DNA of 24,775 nt from an uncultured Collinsella sp. (lineage in GTDB: Bacteria > Actinomycetota > Coriobacteriia > Coriobacteriales > Coriobacteriaceae): contig CABUXM010000023.1 in NCBI GenBank assembly GCA_902495545.1, positions 1-24,775 on the forward strand, read 5' to 3'. Each line of letters opens with the position of its first letter. Position 1 is the stretch's first letter. Below the pieces are notes generated by a model. The model searched no databases. It saw only the letters and a list, made by a program, of their open reading frames with translations, and was not told the DNA's origin. The translations under genes were made by a program, and so were the position numbers. Of this stretch, positions 1 to 7,236 are shown in pieces.

Positions 1-95
1 ATCCAGCGTACGGCCTTGACGGCTTTGCCCGCCATGCTTTTCTCGTCAAATCCAAACTGGCTCGATTTTTGGTCATCGTTCTTAAAGATGCCCAT
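1..95 (-). CDS. Unidentified protein, N-terminal fragment cut by the window edge
   Basis: Only the first 31 codons are visible, beginning at an ATG on the minus strand and running off the left edge. An AGGAG Shine-Dalgarno lies about 5 nt upstream of the ATG, which supports a real start. The visible protein begins MGIFKNDDQKSSQFGFDEKS and continues with a basic stretch (KAVKAVRW) that could precede a membrane segment outside the window. I do not recognise the family. The gene diverges from the nitroreductase gene at 331. Confidence 0.6.
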   Translation of the reverse strand, partial: MGIFKNDDQKSSQFGFDEKSMAGKAVKAVRW

Positions 96-330
96 AATGT
101 CTCCTTTCCGTGCGGCGTAAGCCTTGATCGTTACAACCAGTATCGCCTAAAGGCGCTGGCGTATGGGTCGGGGAGGGCGAAACGTAACCCAAAGGCCCCG
201 AATTGTTTCCGTTGTTCCCCACGTCGCGATTTTCTATTCAACAGGTGTAGAACATTGCAGCCCTGTTCGCTATTGCCTACGTTTTAGGTTAGATTTTCCT
301 AAGAACAATTGCCCGAAATTGGGGGTCCCT
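96..330. promoter_or_regulatory. Divergent intergenic region with a weak promoter candidate
   Basis: This gap separates the divergent partial gene and the nitroreductase gene and must hold both promoters. The best plus-strand candidate I see is TTGCAG (255-260), a 17-bp spacer, then TACGTT (278-283), about 50 bp before the ATG at 331. The match to consensus is weak. A short inverted repeat, TTAGG...CCTAA, lies in 284-302. A longer reading frame through this region is not supported by any Shine-Dalgarno sequence or family similarity. Confidence 0.25.
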
Positions 331-1002
331 ATGAACGAAACAGTTCCCGCGGCGCCGTCGAGCGCGGAGTCGATGGCAAAGCAAGGTTGCGAAAAGCTCG
401 GTCTGGAAGCGTTTGATGCGTTGGTTCGCTGCGCCCGCACGTGCCGTCGCTTTGACGAGTCCATGCGCGTGCCGCGTGAGCTTTTGCTTGAGCTGGCGGA
501 GCTGGCGCACCTGACTCCCTGTGGTGCCAATGCTCAGCGTCTTCGTTTTCATGTGGTGGGCGGTTCCGAGGACTGCGCTCGCGTGTTTGACGAGCTTGCA
601 TGGGCCGGTGCGCTCAAGGATTGGTCGGGTCCCGATGAGGGCGAGCGCCCGACCGGCTACATCGCGATTCTTGCCGAGCGCGCCGTTCCGGGCAAGCCCG
701 CCGCTCCCATTACCGAGGTCGACACGGGCATTGCCGCGCAGACGATGATGCTCGCCGCCCGCAGCGCCACGCCCGAGGTGGCTGCCTGCATGTTCAAGGC
801 CTTTACGCCCCACGCGATCGATGCCATGGGGCTCGATAACGACAAGTATGAGCTCAAGCTGATCATGGCGTTTGGCGTTCCGGCCGAAACGCAGGTGATC
901 GATGCGATCGATTCCAACCCCGATGGCTCCATCAATTATTGGCGCGACGAGGCACAGGTGCACCACGTACCCAAGCGTTCGCTCGCCGACGTACTGCTGT
1001 AG
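331..1002 (+). CDS. Nitroreductase-family flavoprotein
   Basis: This 223-residue protein resembles the FMN-dependent nitroreductase family. The start of the fold is visible as an arginine-rich helix (CARTCRRFDESMRVPRELL) followed by LAHLTPCGANAQRLRFHVV, equivalent to the family's 'RRSxRxF...APSGxNxQPWxFxVV' pattern that contacts FMN. The C-terminal half carries the usual helix with many Met and Ala residues (TGIAAQTMMLAARSATPEVAA) and ends with a typical strand before an Asn-Tyr-Trp-Arg segment. Family members reduce nitro compounds, quinones or flavins with NAD(P)H in the cytoplasm; the substrate cannot be told here. I chose the ATG at 331 because GGGGG lies 5 nt upstream. The Cys replacing the usual Ser in the 'APSGxN' motif is a small oddity. 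The gene is not tightly linked to its neighbours. Confidence 0.8.
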   Translation: MNETVPAAPSSAESMAKQGCEKLGLEAFDALVRCARTCRRFDESMRVPRELLLELAELAHLTPCGANAQRLRFHVVGGSEDCARVFDELAWAGALKDWSGPDEGERPTGYIAILAERAVPGKPAAPITEVDTGIAAQTMMLAARSATPEVAACMFKAFTPHAIDAMGLDNDKYELKLIMAFGVPAETQVIDAIDSNPDGSINYWRDEAQVHHVPKRSLADVLL

Positions 1003-1034
1003 TTGAGCGTCACCGCGGTGTGATCCGGCGGTAA

Positions 1035-1069
1035 ACCACCACAAAGGTACCTGTCCCCTTTGCGGTGGT
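1035..1069. repeat. Imperfect 13-bp inverted repeat, REP-like hairpin
   Basis: The arms 1035-1047 and 1057-1069 pair over 13 positions with one mismatch (A1041 against C1063) around the 9-nt loop TACCTGTCC. No T-tract follows, so it is not a classical intrinsic terminator. It lies between the nitroreductase gene and the first histidine phosphatase, just before the Shine-Dalgarno GAGGAGG at 1074-1080. The arrangement resembles dispersed palindromic repeats, which I recall from related genomes but cannot check here. It could also act as a weak terminator or affect translation of the next gene. Confidence 0.5.
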
Positions 1070-1084
1070 GCGAGAGGAGGGCGT

Positions 1085-1627
1085 GTGGCAGATTTGTATT
1101 TGGTGCGGCATGGGCAGACTGAGCTCAACGTGCAGAACATTTTGCAGGGTGGGCACGATTCGCCGCTTACGGCGCGCGGGCGCGAGCAGGCACTGGCGAC
1201 GCGCGCGGCGTTTGAGGCGCGTGGCGTGACCTTTGACCGTGTGTATTCCTCCCCGTTGGGCCGGGCGCGGCGTACGGCTGAGCTAATTGCTGGCGAGGCC
1301 TGCTCGATAGAGCTGGTCGATGACCTACGCGAGTGGCATTTGGGCTCGCTGGAGGGCACATCAAATCGCGATATGCCGCCGCAGCCCTGGGGTGATTATC
1401 CGGTGGCCTTTGGTGGCGAGTCTGAAGGCGAGCTACGGGCGCGCATGGTCGCGGTGCTGTCGCGCATCATGGCCAGGCCGCAGCACGACTGCGTGCTGGC
1501 GGTTTCCCACGGCTCAGCCTGCCAGGAGTTTCTTGAGTATGTGACTGGCAGGGGAGAGCTACCCGACAACGGAGCCGTGCTTCATTTTGGCTATTGCGAC
1601 GGGGCGTTTTCGCTCCTTGATTGGTAA
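1085..1627 (+). CDS. Histidine phosphatase (phosphoglycerate mutase-like), copy 1
   Basis: This 180-residue protein belongs to the histidine phosphatase superfamily, branch 1. The N-terminal motif LVRHGQT gives R8, the phosphoaccepting H9 and G10. The other pocket residues are visible as R60 in the SSPLGRARRTAE segment, E83 in LREWHLGSLE, and H142 in AVSHGSA. The small size fits a phosphatase of the CobC/PhoE type, acting in the cytoplasm on a small phosphorylated substrate, rather than a glycolytic mutase. The start is GTG at 1085 with GAGGAGG 4 nt upstream. It is followed after 17 bp by a paralogue of the same layout, so the pair is probably one transcript that arose by tandem duplication. 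Confidence 0.85.
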   Translation: MADLYLVRHGQTELNVQNILQGGHDSPLTARGREQALATRAAFEARGVTFDRVYSSPLGRARRTAELIAGEACSIELVDDLREWHLGSLEGTSNRDMPPQPWGDYPVAFGGESEGELRARMVAVLSRIMARPQHDCVLAVSHGSACQEFLEYVTGRGELPDNGAVLHFGYCDGAFSLLDW

Positions 1628-1644
1628 CGAACGAAAGGACCCCT

Positions 1645-2280
1645 ATGAATAAAGATCTGTATCTGGTCCGTCATGGACAGACGATATTCAACCTCAAGCG
1701 TATCATTCAGGGGTGGAGTGACTCGCCGCTTACGCAGTTGGGTTGCGACCAGGCGGCGCGCGCCGGCATGTTTTTACGTGCGCGCGGCATTGAGCCCGAT
1801 CATGCCTACACCTCCACGCTTCATCGCACCGAGCAGACTATCGCCAACTTGTGGCCGGGCTTGGCGTACGAGCGCCTGGACGGCCTGCGTGAGTGGTTCT
1901 TTGGCGACTTTGAGGCCGAGCGCGTGATGCTCATGCCCGAGCGCCCGTGGCGCGACTTCTATCGCCAGTTTGGCGGCGAGGGCCAGATGCAGGTGCGCGA
2001 GCGCATGGTGGCGACGTTGACCGATCTTATGCGTCGCCCGGACCACGAGTGCGTGCTCGCGGTGAGCCACGGCTCGGCCATCAAGGAGTTCATGGACCAC
2101 GTGAAGGGTGCGGCGGCTGATGAGCGCGATCGCGTACCGGGCAACTGCTCGGTGCTGCATTTCGTGTTTGACGACGAGGCCGGTACGTTTGAGCTGGTCG
2201 AAGTCTTTACGCAGGAAGATTATGCGCGCGAGCTGGGGCTTGAACCGCTCGTGGCTACTGCGGGTCCGCAGCGCGGATAA
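1645..2280 (+). CDS. Histidine phosphatase (phosphoglycerate mutase-like), copy 2
   Basis: This 211-residue paralogue of the preceding gene has the same motif order: LVRHGQT (R9, H10), R61 in STLHRTEQT, E83 in LREWFFGDFE, and H142 in AVSHGSA. The catalytic positions align almost without gaps with copy 1, and both share the 'iiQGwsDSPLT' and 'RPxHxCVLAVSHGSA' segments, which indicates a local duplication. Copy 2 has about 30 extra C-terminal residues. The ATG at 1645 is preceded by AAAGGA at a normal distance, so I prefer it to a TTG eight codons upstream. The substrate is unknown. Transcription ends at the hairpin at 2328-2364. Confidence 0.85.
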   Translation: MNKDLYLVRHGQTIFNLKRIIQGWSDSPLTQLGCDQAARAGMFLRARGIEPDHAYTSTLHRTEQTIANLWPGLAYERLDGLREWFFGDFEAERVMLMPERPWRDFYRQFGGEGQMQVRERMVATLTDLMRRPDHECVLAVSHGSAIKEFMDHVKGAAADERDRVPGNCSVLHFVFDDEAGTFELVEVFTQEDYARELGLEPLVATAGPQRG

Positions 2281-2327
2281 CGCGAGCGCGGCGGCACGGG
2301 TCGCCGGCATAACTTCTCGACGCGAAA

Positions 2328-2364
2328 GGGGCGGAGATGCATGTACCTGCTGCATCTCCGCCCC
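2328..2364. terminator. Bidirectional intrinsic terminator between convergent genes
   Basis: A perfect 14-bp inverted repeat (2328-2341 with 2351-2364) surrounds a 9-nt loop and is followed on the plus strand by CCTGTTTGTT. On the minus strand it is followed by a short TTTC. It sits between the plus-strand phosphatase (stop at 2280) and the minus-strand DUF1015-like gene (stop at 2410), the expected place for a shared terminator. Confidence 0.8.
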
Positions 2365-2409
2365 CTGTTTGTTGAGCTGCCGATTATTGTGCTGGGCGGT
2401 CTGGTCTTG

Positions 2410-3093
2410 CTAGAACCGCGCGACCTGGTGCGTGAGCAGACCTGTCGGAACTTGCGGCGCGGCGCCGCTGACCTGCGCGGCGGGGAAGAGCACGGCAACG
2501 GTAAAGTTGAACGGCTCCTTGCCGGTGTACGTTCCGGCGGCACGGGCCTCATCGGCCAGCAGCTGCGACGCCCCGGTCAGAGCGGCGGCGTAGGCGGGGT
2601 CGTCGGTCAGTGCCGGCTCCGGTGCTTGGTCGAGCATAGCGCGGATGGCCCCGACGGCGTCCTCGCGCTTGACCTCCCACGCGCGGTGTGTAATGCCCGC
2701 GGGGTCGGTAACGGCGTAGAGCGACGCGCCCTCTTTGGCGGCGCCCAGGATGATATCCATGACGGGCGAGGCCTCGTAGGCGAGCGACACGGGGCGCGGC
2801 TGCACTTTGAGCTCGGCGATCGCGCGCGCAGCGGCGGCCACGTCAGCGCTGGCATCGCTCTTGTCGCCCGCAAGTACACTCGTCGGGCAAATCGCCACGA
2901 CACCCGTCACGCGTCCCGGCTCGCCCGAGCATTCGTACACGTAATACGCCGCGCCCGGGTCCTTGAGCATCAGGCCATCGGCAATGGCTCCGCGCAGAGC
3001 ATTGTTGCTGCTCAGGATACTGCCCATTGTAGGCAGCGCCTCGAGCACGCGGTCCTGAGCCGGGCGGATGCAGGGAAACGGAAGTGCTTTCAT
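2410..3093 (-). CDS. DUF1015-family protein, shortened form
   Basis: This 227-residue protein shows the signature of the DUF1015 family: an N-terminal 'PFPCIRP' opening, AAYYVYE followed by GRVTGVVA, a central HRAWEV segment, and FNFTVAVLFPAAQVSG near the end. Usual family members are about 400 residues, so this one is roughly half length. The conserved 'ADGHHR' box normally found before the last segment is replaced by LTDDPAYAAA, so the presumed active site is altered. DUF1015 genes are often next to serA and serC in Firmicutes-like genomes, which matches the serCA operon about 1.4 kb upstream on the same strand. The function is unknown; a role in serine metabolism is inferred only from this linkage. 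An AGGA lies upstream of the ATG. Confidence 0.65.
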   Translation of the reverse strand: MKALPFPCIRPAQDRVLEALPTMGSILSSNNALRGAIADGLMLKDPGAAYYVYECSGEPGRVTGVVAICPTSVLAGDKSDASADVAAAARAIAELKVQPRPVSLAYEASPVMDIILGAAKEGASLYAVTDPAGITHRAWEVKREDAVGAIRAMLDQAPEPALTDDPAYAAALTGASQLLADEARAAGTYTGKEPFNFTVAVLFPAAQVSGAAPQVPTGLLTHQVARF

Positions 3094-3132
3094 GGGCGGT
3101 CCTAACGCACGAGTCGGTTTGTTCGCGGCTTA

Positions 3133-4353
3133 TTATGCCCCAACTTGGCCGCTCGCGTCCCAGAGCACGTTATCGGCGAGCGCGATTAGCACCTGCTGAC
3201 AACGAACGATATCGGCGTGGGGCACATATTCGTTGGGCTTGTGCGCGAGCGCGAGCGACCCGGGACCGTAGCTCATGCAATTGCGATTACCTGTCTTGCC
3301 GGCAATGACGGCGGTGTCGGTGTAGCCGGTAAAGAAGCCGACGGTCGTGTCCGCGTCCGTCACGTCATCGGCGGCACGCTTGAGCGCTGCTAGAAGGGGG
3401 GAGTTTGGGTCGCGCTCGATGGCGGGGCGGTCGCCCGTCACGGTGTAGCTGCCATGGCAACCGGGAACGGCGGCTTCGGCGACGGCGATGGCCTGCTCTA
3501 CCATGCGCGTCGCGGCGGCCGTATCGGTCGGCGGGGTCAGGCGCATGTCGACCCAGACTTTGGCGCGGTCGGGTACGACATAGGGACGGTAGCCACCTTC
3601 GATCTGTCCAAACGTGATGGTCGAAGATCCCAGCTCATCGTGCGCGGGCAGCGCCACAAACGCGCGACGGAGCGAACACACGACCTCGGCCATGGCGGCG
3701 ACGGCATCCGCGCCCTTCCAAGGCTGGCTCGCATGCGCCGTGACGCCGGTCATCTCGATCTCGAACCACGTGCGACCCTTGTGCGCCACCTGGATCTGTC
3801 CGTCGGTGGGCTCGGTGTCCAGCACCCATTCACGCGAGCCGACCCAGCCAGCATCGATGGCTGCCTCTGAGCCGCGCATAAAATCTTCCTCGTCGACCGA
3901 GCAGATGAGCGAAAAGCCGCGGCGGGGCAACGCGCCATCCGCCGCCACGCGCTCGAGCGTATGGACCAGTGCGGCAATGGCGCAGGCCAGGCCACCCTTC
4001 ATATCGCAGGCGCCACGGCCATAGAGTTTGTCGTTACGCACAACCGTCCCGAGCGGCGGCGTGTCCGCGTCCCAGCCATCGCCCAGCGTAACGGTATCCA
4101 TATGGCAGATATAGACGAGTCGTGGCTCGTCGCTCAGTCCCGGCACGGTGACCATAAGGTTGCGGCGCCCGGGCAGCACCTCGAGTTCCTCAACCTGCAC
4201 GGCATGGAGTACCGGATGGCTCAGCTGCGCCAACCGTTCCTCAACCAACGCTTTGATATAGCGCTCAATCTCGTCCTCATACGCACCCGGGTCTGAGCTG
4301 TCGATCCGCACGAGTCCTTGCGTAAGCCGCCAAGCAAAATCTGTATCAACCAT
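3133..4353 (-). CDS. M20-family zinc metallopeptidase/deacylase (ArgE/DapE-like)
   Basis: This 406-residue protein has the full set of M20 metal and catalytic residues: H84 and D86 in ICHMDTV, D117 in GRGACDMKGG, E155 and E156 in SVDEED, D179 in VLDTEP, and H371 in LALAHKPNEYV. The region around 200-310 (MTGVTAHASQPWKGADA onward) is the usual lid/dimerisation domain. Relatives hydrolyse N-acyl amino acids or dipeptides in the cytoplasm (acetylornithine deacetylase, succinyl-diaminopimelate desuccinylase, PepV-like); I cannot choose among these. The ATG at 4353 is preceded by GAGG with 5-nt spacing, which I prefer to a start 40 codons upstream that would run into the serA terminator. It is 39 bp upstream of the DUF1015-like gene and may be co-transcribed with it. 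Confidence 0.85.
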   Translation of the reverse strand: MVDTDFAWRLTQGLVRIDSSDPGAYEDEIERYIKALVEERLAQLSHPVLHAVQVEELEVLPGRRNLMVTVPGLSDEPRLVYICHMDTVTLGDGWDADTPPLGTVVRNDKLYGRGACDMKGGLACAIAALVHTLERVAADGALPRRGFSLICSVDEEDFMRGSEAAIDAGWVGSREWVLDTEPTDGQIQVAHKGRTWFEIEMTGVTAHASQPWKGADAVAAMAEVVCSLRRAFVALPAHDELGSSTITFGQIEGGYRPYVVPDRAKVWVDMRLTPPTDTAAATRMVEQAIAVAEAAVPGCHGSYTVTGDRPAIERDPNSPLLAALKRAADDVTDADTTVGFFTGYTDTAVIAGKTGNRNCMSYGPGSLALAHKPNEYVPHADIVRCQQVLIALADNVLWDASGQVGA

Positions 4354-4437
4354 AGGCACCTCACAGATAGTTAGGTCAACATACAGATTGTATGCCAAGA
4401 AGCGGCTCGGTGCATTTAATGGAGCGCTCACAAAAAC

Positions 4438-4465
4438 GGGGCGCCTCTCGTGCGAAAGGCGCCCC
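4438..4465 (-). terminator. Intrinsic terminator downstream of serA
   Basis: A perfect 9-bp GC-rich inverted repeat (4457-4465 with 4438-4446) with a 10-nt loop is followed on the minus strand by GTTTTTGTG. It lies 63 bp past the serA stop, so it should end the serC-serA transcript before the M20 peptidase gene. Confidence 0.85.
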
Positions 4466-4528
4466 GCAGGCATTCAATGTCAGTGACGGGCAGGCCACAT
4501 GGGGAACTGCCCGTCAGATCAGCCGGCG

Positions 4529-5692
4529 CTATTTGATTACGCGCACGCGATACATCGACGGAATCTGCTTAAGCGCCTCGATCGTGCTGCTGTTCAGGTG
4601 CTCATCGGTGTCGAACATGGTGTAGGCGTTCTCGCCGGCGGACTCGTTGGTCATGCGCTGCACGTTGGCGTTGTCCTTGGCCAGGATGGCCGTGATCTGG
4701 CCGATCATGTTGGGCACGTTGGCATGCAGGCAGGCAATGCGGCTCGCGGCGCGCGCCTTGCCCATGCTGCAGGCGGGGTAGTTGACGCTGTGCGCGATGT
4801 TACCGTTCTCCAGGTAATCCTTGAGCTCGCTGATGGCCATATCGGCGCAGTTGGCCTCGGCCTCGCCAGTGCCGGCGCCCGAGTGCGTGGTGATAAACGT
4901 GTTCGGCATCTTGACGGTCTTGGGCGTGGCAAAGTCGCAGCTAAACCAGCTCAGCTTGCCCTCGCGCAGGGCAGCGTCGACGGCGTCCTCGTCAATGATG
5001 GTCTCGCGTGCGTAGTTGATCAGCACGGCGTCCGGGGCCAGCAGGTTGATCTGCTCGGTGCTGATCATGCCGATGGTGTCGGCCTTGCTGGGCACGTGTA
5101 CGGTGAGGTAGTCGCAGCCGCGGCAGAGATCCTCGAGCGTGCCCACGCGCTGCACCTCGCGGCTCAGCACCCACGCGTGCTCGACGGAAATGAACGGGTC
5201 GTAGCCGTAAACGTCCATGCCCAGGTCGACGCAGGCGTTGGCGACCTTGGAACCTACGTTGCCCAGTCCGATGACGCCGATGCGCTTGCCCTTGAGCTCG
5301 CGGCCCACAAAGGCCTTCTTGGCCTTTTCGGCGTCGACCTGGATCTCGGGATCGTCGGCGTTGTCGCGCACCCAATTCATCGACTGCACCACGCCGCGGC
5401 TCGAGAGCACCAGCATGCCCAGGACGAGCTCCTTGACAGCGTTGCTGTTGGCGCCGGGGGAGTTAAAGACGACGACGCCCTTTTTGGCGTACTCCTCGAC
5501 GGGGATGTTGTTGACGCCGGCGCCGCAGCGGGCGATGGCGCGGATGCCCTCGGGCAGCTCGTAGCCGTGCAGGTCGGTGGAGCGCATCAGGATGGCGTCG
5601 GCCTCCTCGGCGGTGCTCACAAATTCGTAGCCCTCGCCAAACTCGACTTTGCCGTCTTTGGTAATGTCGTCGATGGTTTTAATTTTGCGCAT
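4529..5692 (-). CDS. serA: D-3-phosphoglycerate dehydrogenase
   Basis: This 387-residue protein catalyses the first step of serine synthesis, oxidising 3-phosphoglycerate with NAD. The D-isomer 2-hydroxyacid dehydrogenase layout is clear: a substrate-domain segment GAGVNNIPVEEYAKKGVVV (58-75), the NAD-binding GVIGLGNVG (139-147), the catalytic Arg in LINYARE (R229) and the catalytic His in TTHSGAGTGE (H270). The last 70 residues form an ACT domain (PNMIGQITAILAKDNANVQ), the usual site of serine feedback. The length fits the short clostridial-type SerA, which lacks the extra intervening domain. The ATG has AAGGAG 6 nt upstream. It follows serC by 69 bp and ends in the terminator at 4438-4465. 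Confidence 0.93.
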   Translation of the reverse strand: MRKIKTIDDITKDGKVEFGEGYEFVSTAEEADAILMRSTDLHGYELPEGIRAIARCGAGVNNIPVEEYAKKGVVVFNSPGANSNAVKELVLGMLVLSSRGVVQSMNWVRDNADDPEIQVDAEKAKKAFVGRELKGKRIGVIGLGNVGSKVANACVDLGMDVYGYDPFISVEHAWVLSREVQRVGTLEDLCRGCDYLTVHVPSKADTIGMISTEQINLLAPDAVLINYARETIIDEDAVDAALREGKLSWFSCDFATPKTVKMPNTFITTHSGAGTGEAEANCADMAISELKDYLENGNIAHSVNYPACSMGKARAASRIACLHANVPNMIGQITAILAKDNANVQRMTNESAGENAYTMFDTDEHLNSSTIEALKQIPSMYRVRVIK

Positions 5693-5761
5693 GAAAAACT
5701 CCTTAGCGGATTTGTTTATAACAAGTGGTCTGAGGTGGCTGGTCGGCCCGCGCGTTGCGGG

Positions 5762-6886
5762 CTAGTTAGATCGCGGACTCAAACTATGCTGCGCTTCGAA
5801 GTCCTTCATGTACGAGGCCAGTGCCTGCGCGTCTTCCATGGTCACGGCGTTGTAGACGCTGGCGCGCATGCCGCCCACCAGGCGATGGCCCTTGACGTTT
5901 TGAATCTGGTGCTCGCCCGCGCCTGCGACAAAGGCCGCATCGAGCTCGGCGTCGCCGGTGCGGAAGGTGACGTTGGCGATGGAGCGGCTGTCGGCCTGCG
6001 CGGTGCCATGGAACAGCTCACTGTGTTCGAGCAGGTCATAGAGCAGGTTGGCCTTGGCCCAGTTGCGCTCGGCCATGGCGGCAAGTCCACCGGTCTGCTC
6101 CACCCAATGGAACACCTTGCCGCACACGTAGATGCCAAAGGTGTTGGGCGTGTTGAGCATGGAGCCCTTGGCAGCCTGGGTCTTAAGGTCCAGGTACTGC
6201 GGCGTCTGCGCAAAGGCGGGGCCATCTGCGATGAGGTCGTCGCGCGCGATGACCACGGTCACGCCCGCAGCGCCGGCGTTTTTCTGGGCGCCGGCGTAAA
6301 TGAGCCCGTAGCGCTCAACGTCGAGCGGCTGCGACAAAAAGCAACTCGAGACATCGGCGACTAGCGGCACATCGCCGCAGTTGGGCAGCTCGTGGTACAT
6401 GGTGCCAAAGATGGTGTTGTTCTGGCAGATGTAGACGTAGTCGAGCCCGTCGCCCGCGTCCTCGGCGGCAATGCGCGCGTTGATATCGGCCATGTTGGGA
6501 ATGCGGTCGAAGTTGGTGTCCTCGGAGCTCGCGAGCAGCACGGCCTCGCCGTACTTGGCGGCCTCCTTGTACGCCTTGTTGGCAAAGTTGCCGGTCACGA
6601 CGTAGCCGGCGCGGCCGCGGCGCATGAGGTTCATGGGGATGCCCGCGAACTGTAGCGTGGCGCCGCCCTGCAAAAACAGGACGCGGTAGTTGTCCGGGAT
6701 GCTCAGCAGGCGACGCAGGGTTGCCTCGGCGTCGTCGATGATCTGCTGGTACATGCTAGATCGATGGCTCATCTCGAGCACGGACATGCCGCAACCGCGG
6801 TAGTCCATCATCTCGTCGGCGATCTCGGCGAGCACGCTTGTAGGTAGCGCGGCCGGGCCAGCTGAGAAGTTGTGCACACGTGCCAT
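5762..6886 (-). CDS. serC: Phosphoserine aminotransferase
   Basis: This 374-residue class V PLP enzyme converts 3-phosphohydroxypyruvate and glutamate to phosphoserine, the second step of serine synthesis. It starts with the SerC hallmark HNFSAGPAALP and has MSHRSSMY (39-46), the cofactor loop LQGGATLQF (72-80), and the PLP lysine in IYAGAQKNAGAAGV (K202). The C-terminal VGGMRASVYNA segment carries the substrate-binding arginine. The length is normal for the family. It is the first gene of a serC-serA operon on the minus strand; a phosphoserine phosphatase is not visible in the window, although one of the histidine phosphatases could in principle fill that role (inference). Confidence 0.93.
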   Translation of the reverse strand: MARVHNFSAGPAALPTSVLAEIADEMMDYRGCGMSVLEMSHRSSMYQQIIDDAEATLRRLLSIPDNYRVLFLQGGATLQFAGIPMNLMRRGRAGYVVTGNFANKAYKEAAKYGEAVLLASSEDTNFDRIPNMADINARIAAEDAGDGLDYVYICQNNTIFGTMYHELPNCGDVPLVADVSSCFLSQPLDVERYGLIYAGAQKNAGAAGVTVVIARDDLIADGPAFAQTPQYLDLKTQAAKGSMLNTPNTFGIYVCGKVFHWVEQTGGLAAMAERNWAKANLLYDLLEHSELFHGTAQADSRSIANVTFRTGDAELDAAFVAGAGEHQIQNVKGHRLVGGMRASVYNAVTMEDAQALASYMKDFEAQHSLSPRSN

Positions 6887-6925
6887 CTTCTAGTTCCCCC
6901 TCGTAGTCGTTTGAACGTTCGGGAT

Positions 6926-6934
6926 ACTTTAGCA
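6926..6934 (-). promoter_or_regulatory. Candidate extended -10 promoter of serC-serA
   Basis: On the minus strand the sequence reads TGCTAAAGT, an extended -10 (TGn followed by TAAAGT), about 40 bp before the serC ATG. No convincing -35 box lies 17 bp further upstream, which is tolerated by extended -10 promoters. This is a sequence match only. Confidence 0.3.
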
Positions 6935-7022
6935 CAGTGGAGCGCCGGGCGCGACCGCATCACGGTAAAACTCGAGTGCGCTGCTATGATTTACAGGATG
7001 GTTACATGGGGGAGAGGTGACC

Positions 7023-7196
7023 TTACCTGATGGCTCGCATCCGATCCGCCTCGGCCTTCGCTTGTTTCCAGGGGCGCACACGACCGTTGGCGAGGTCGTC
7101 GTAACCATGAGCGATGGTACGTTGAATGTGACCTTCGCGTTCCTGAATGGTAGTTAGCGCGCGCGTCTGATCAGAAATAGGCTTTACGACAGGCAT
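7023..7196 (-). CDS. Small Phd/YefM-like antitoxin-type protein, no toxin partner
   Basis: This 57-residue protein starts MPVVKPISD, close to the opening of many YefM/Phd antitoxins, and ends with a helix rich in charged residues (YDDLANGRVRPWKQAKAEAD), like the toxin-contacting tail of that family. The middle of a normal 80-90 residue antitoxin seems to be missing, so it may be a shortened remnant. AAGGAG lies 6 nt before the ATG, and an imperfect 28-bp palindrome lies just upstream, so it still looks expressible and possibly self-regulated. No RelE/YoeB-like toxin frame follows it; the next gene downstream is serC. The family assignment is tentative. Confidence 0.5.
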   Translation of the reverse strand: MPVVKPISDQTRALTTIQEREGHIQRTIAHGYDDLANGRVRPWKQAKAEADRMRAIR

Positions 7197-7208
7197 ATGA
7201 AACTCCTT

Positions 7209-7236
7209 ACATAGAATCATATGTATAACTCTATGT
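7209..7236. promoter_or_regulatory. 28-bp imperfect palindrome, candidate operator
   Basis: The arms 7209-7221 and 7224-7236 match as an inverted repeat at 11 of 13 positions, with outer half-sites ACATAGA and TCTATGT. The site lies 13 bp upstream of the antitoxin-like ATG, and TATGAT on the minus strand could be its -10 box. The position fits an autoregulatory operator of a Phd/YefM-type protein. The site also lies upstream of the BREX operon on the other strand. Confidence 0.45.

Noticed and set aside
5746..5762. Inverted repeat GCCCGC/GCGGGC between serC and serA as a terminator
   Set aside because: The stem is only 6 bp, it overlaps the serC stop, and no T-tract follows on the minus strand; serC and serA are expected to be co-transcribed.
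4499..6364. A 621-codon open frame on the plus strand across serA and serC
   Set aside because: It lies antisense to two well-recognised enzymes with Shine-Dalgarno sequences and catalytic motifs. Long antisense frames are expected in high-GC coding DNA, and its protein is low-complexity (Val, Ala, Gly, His rich).
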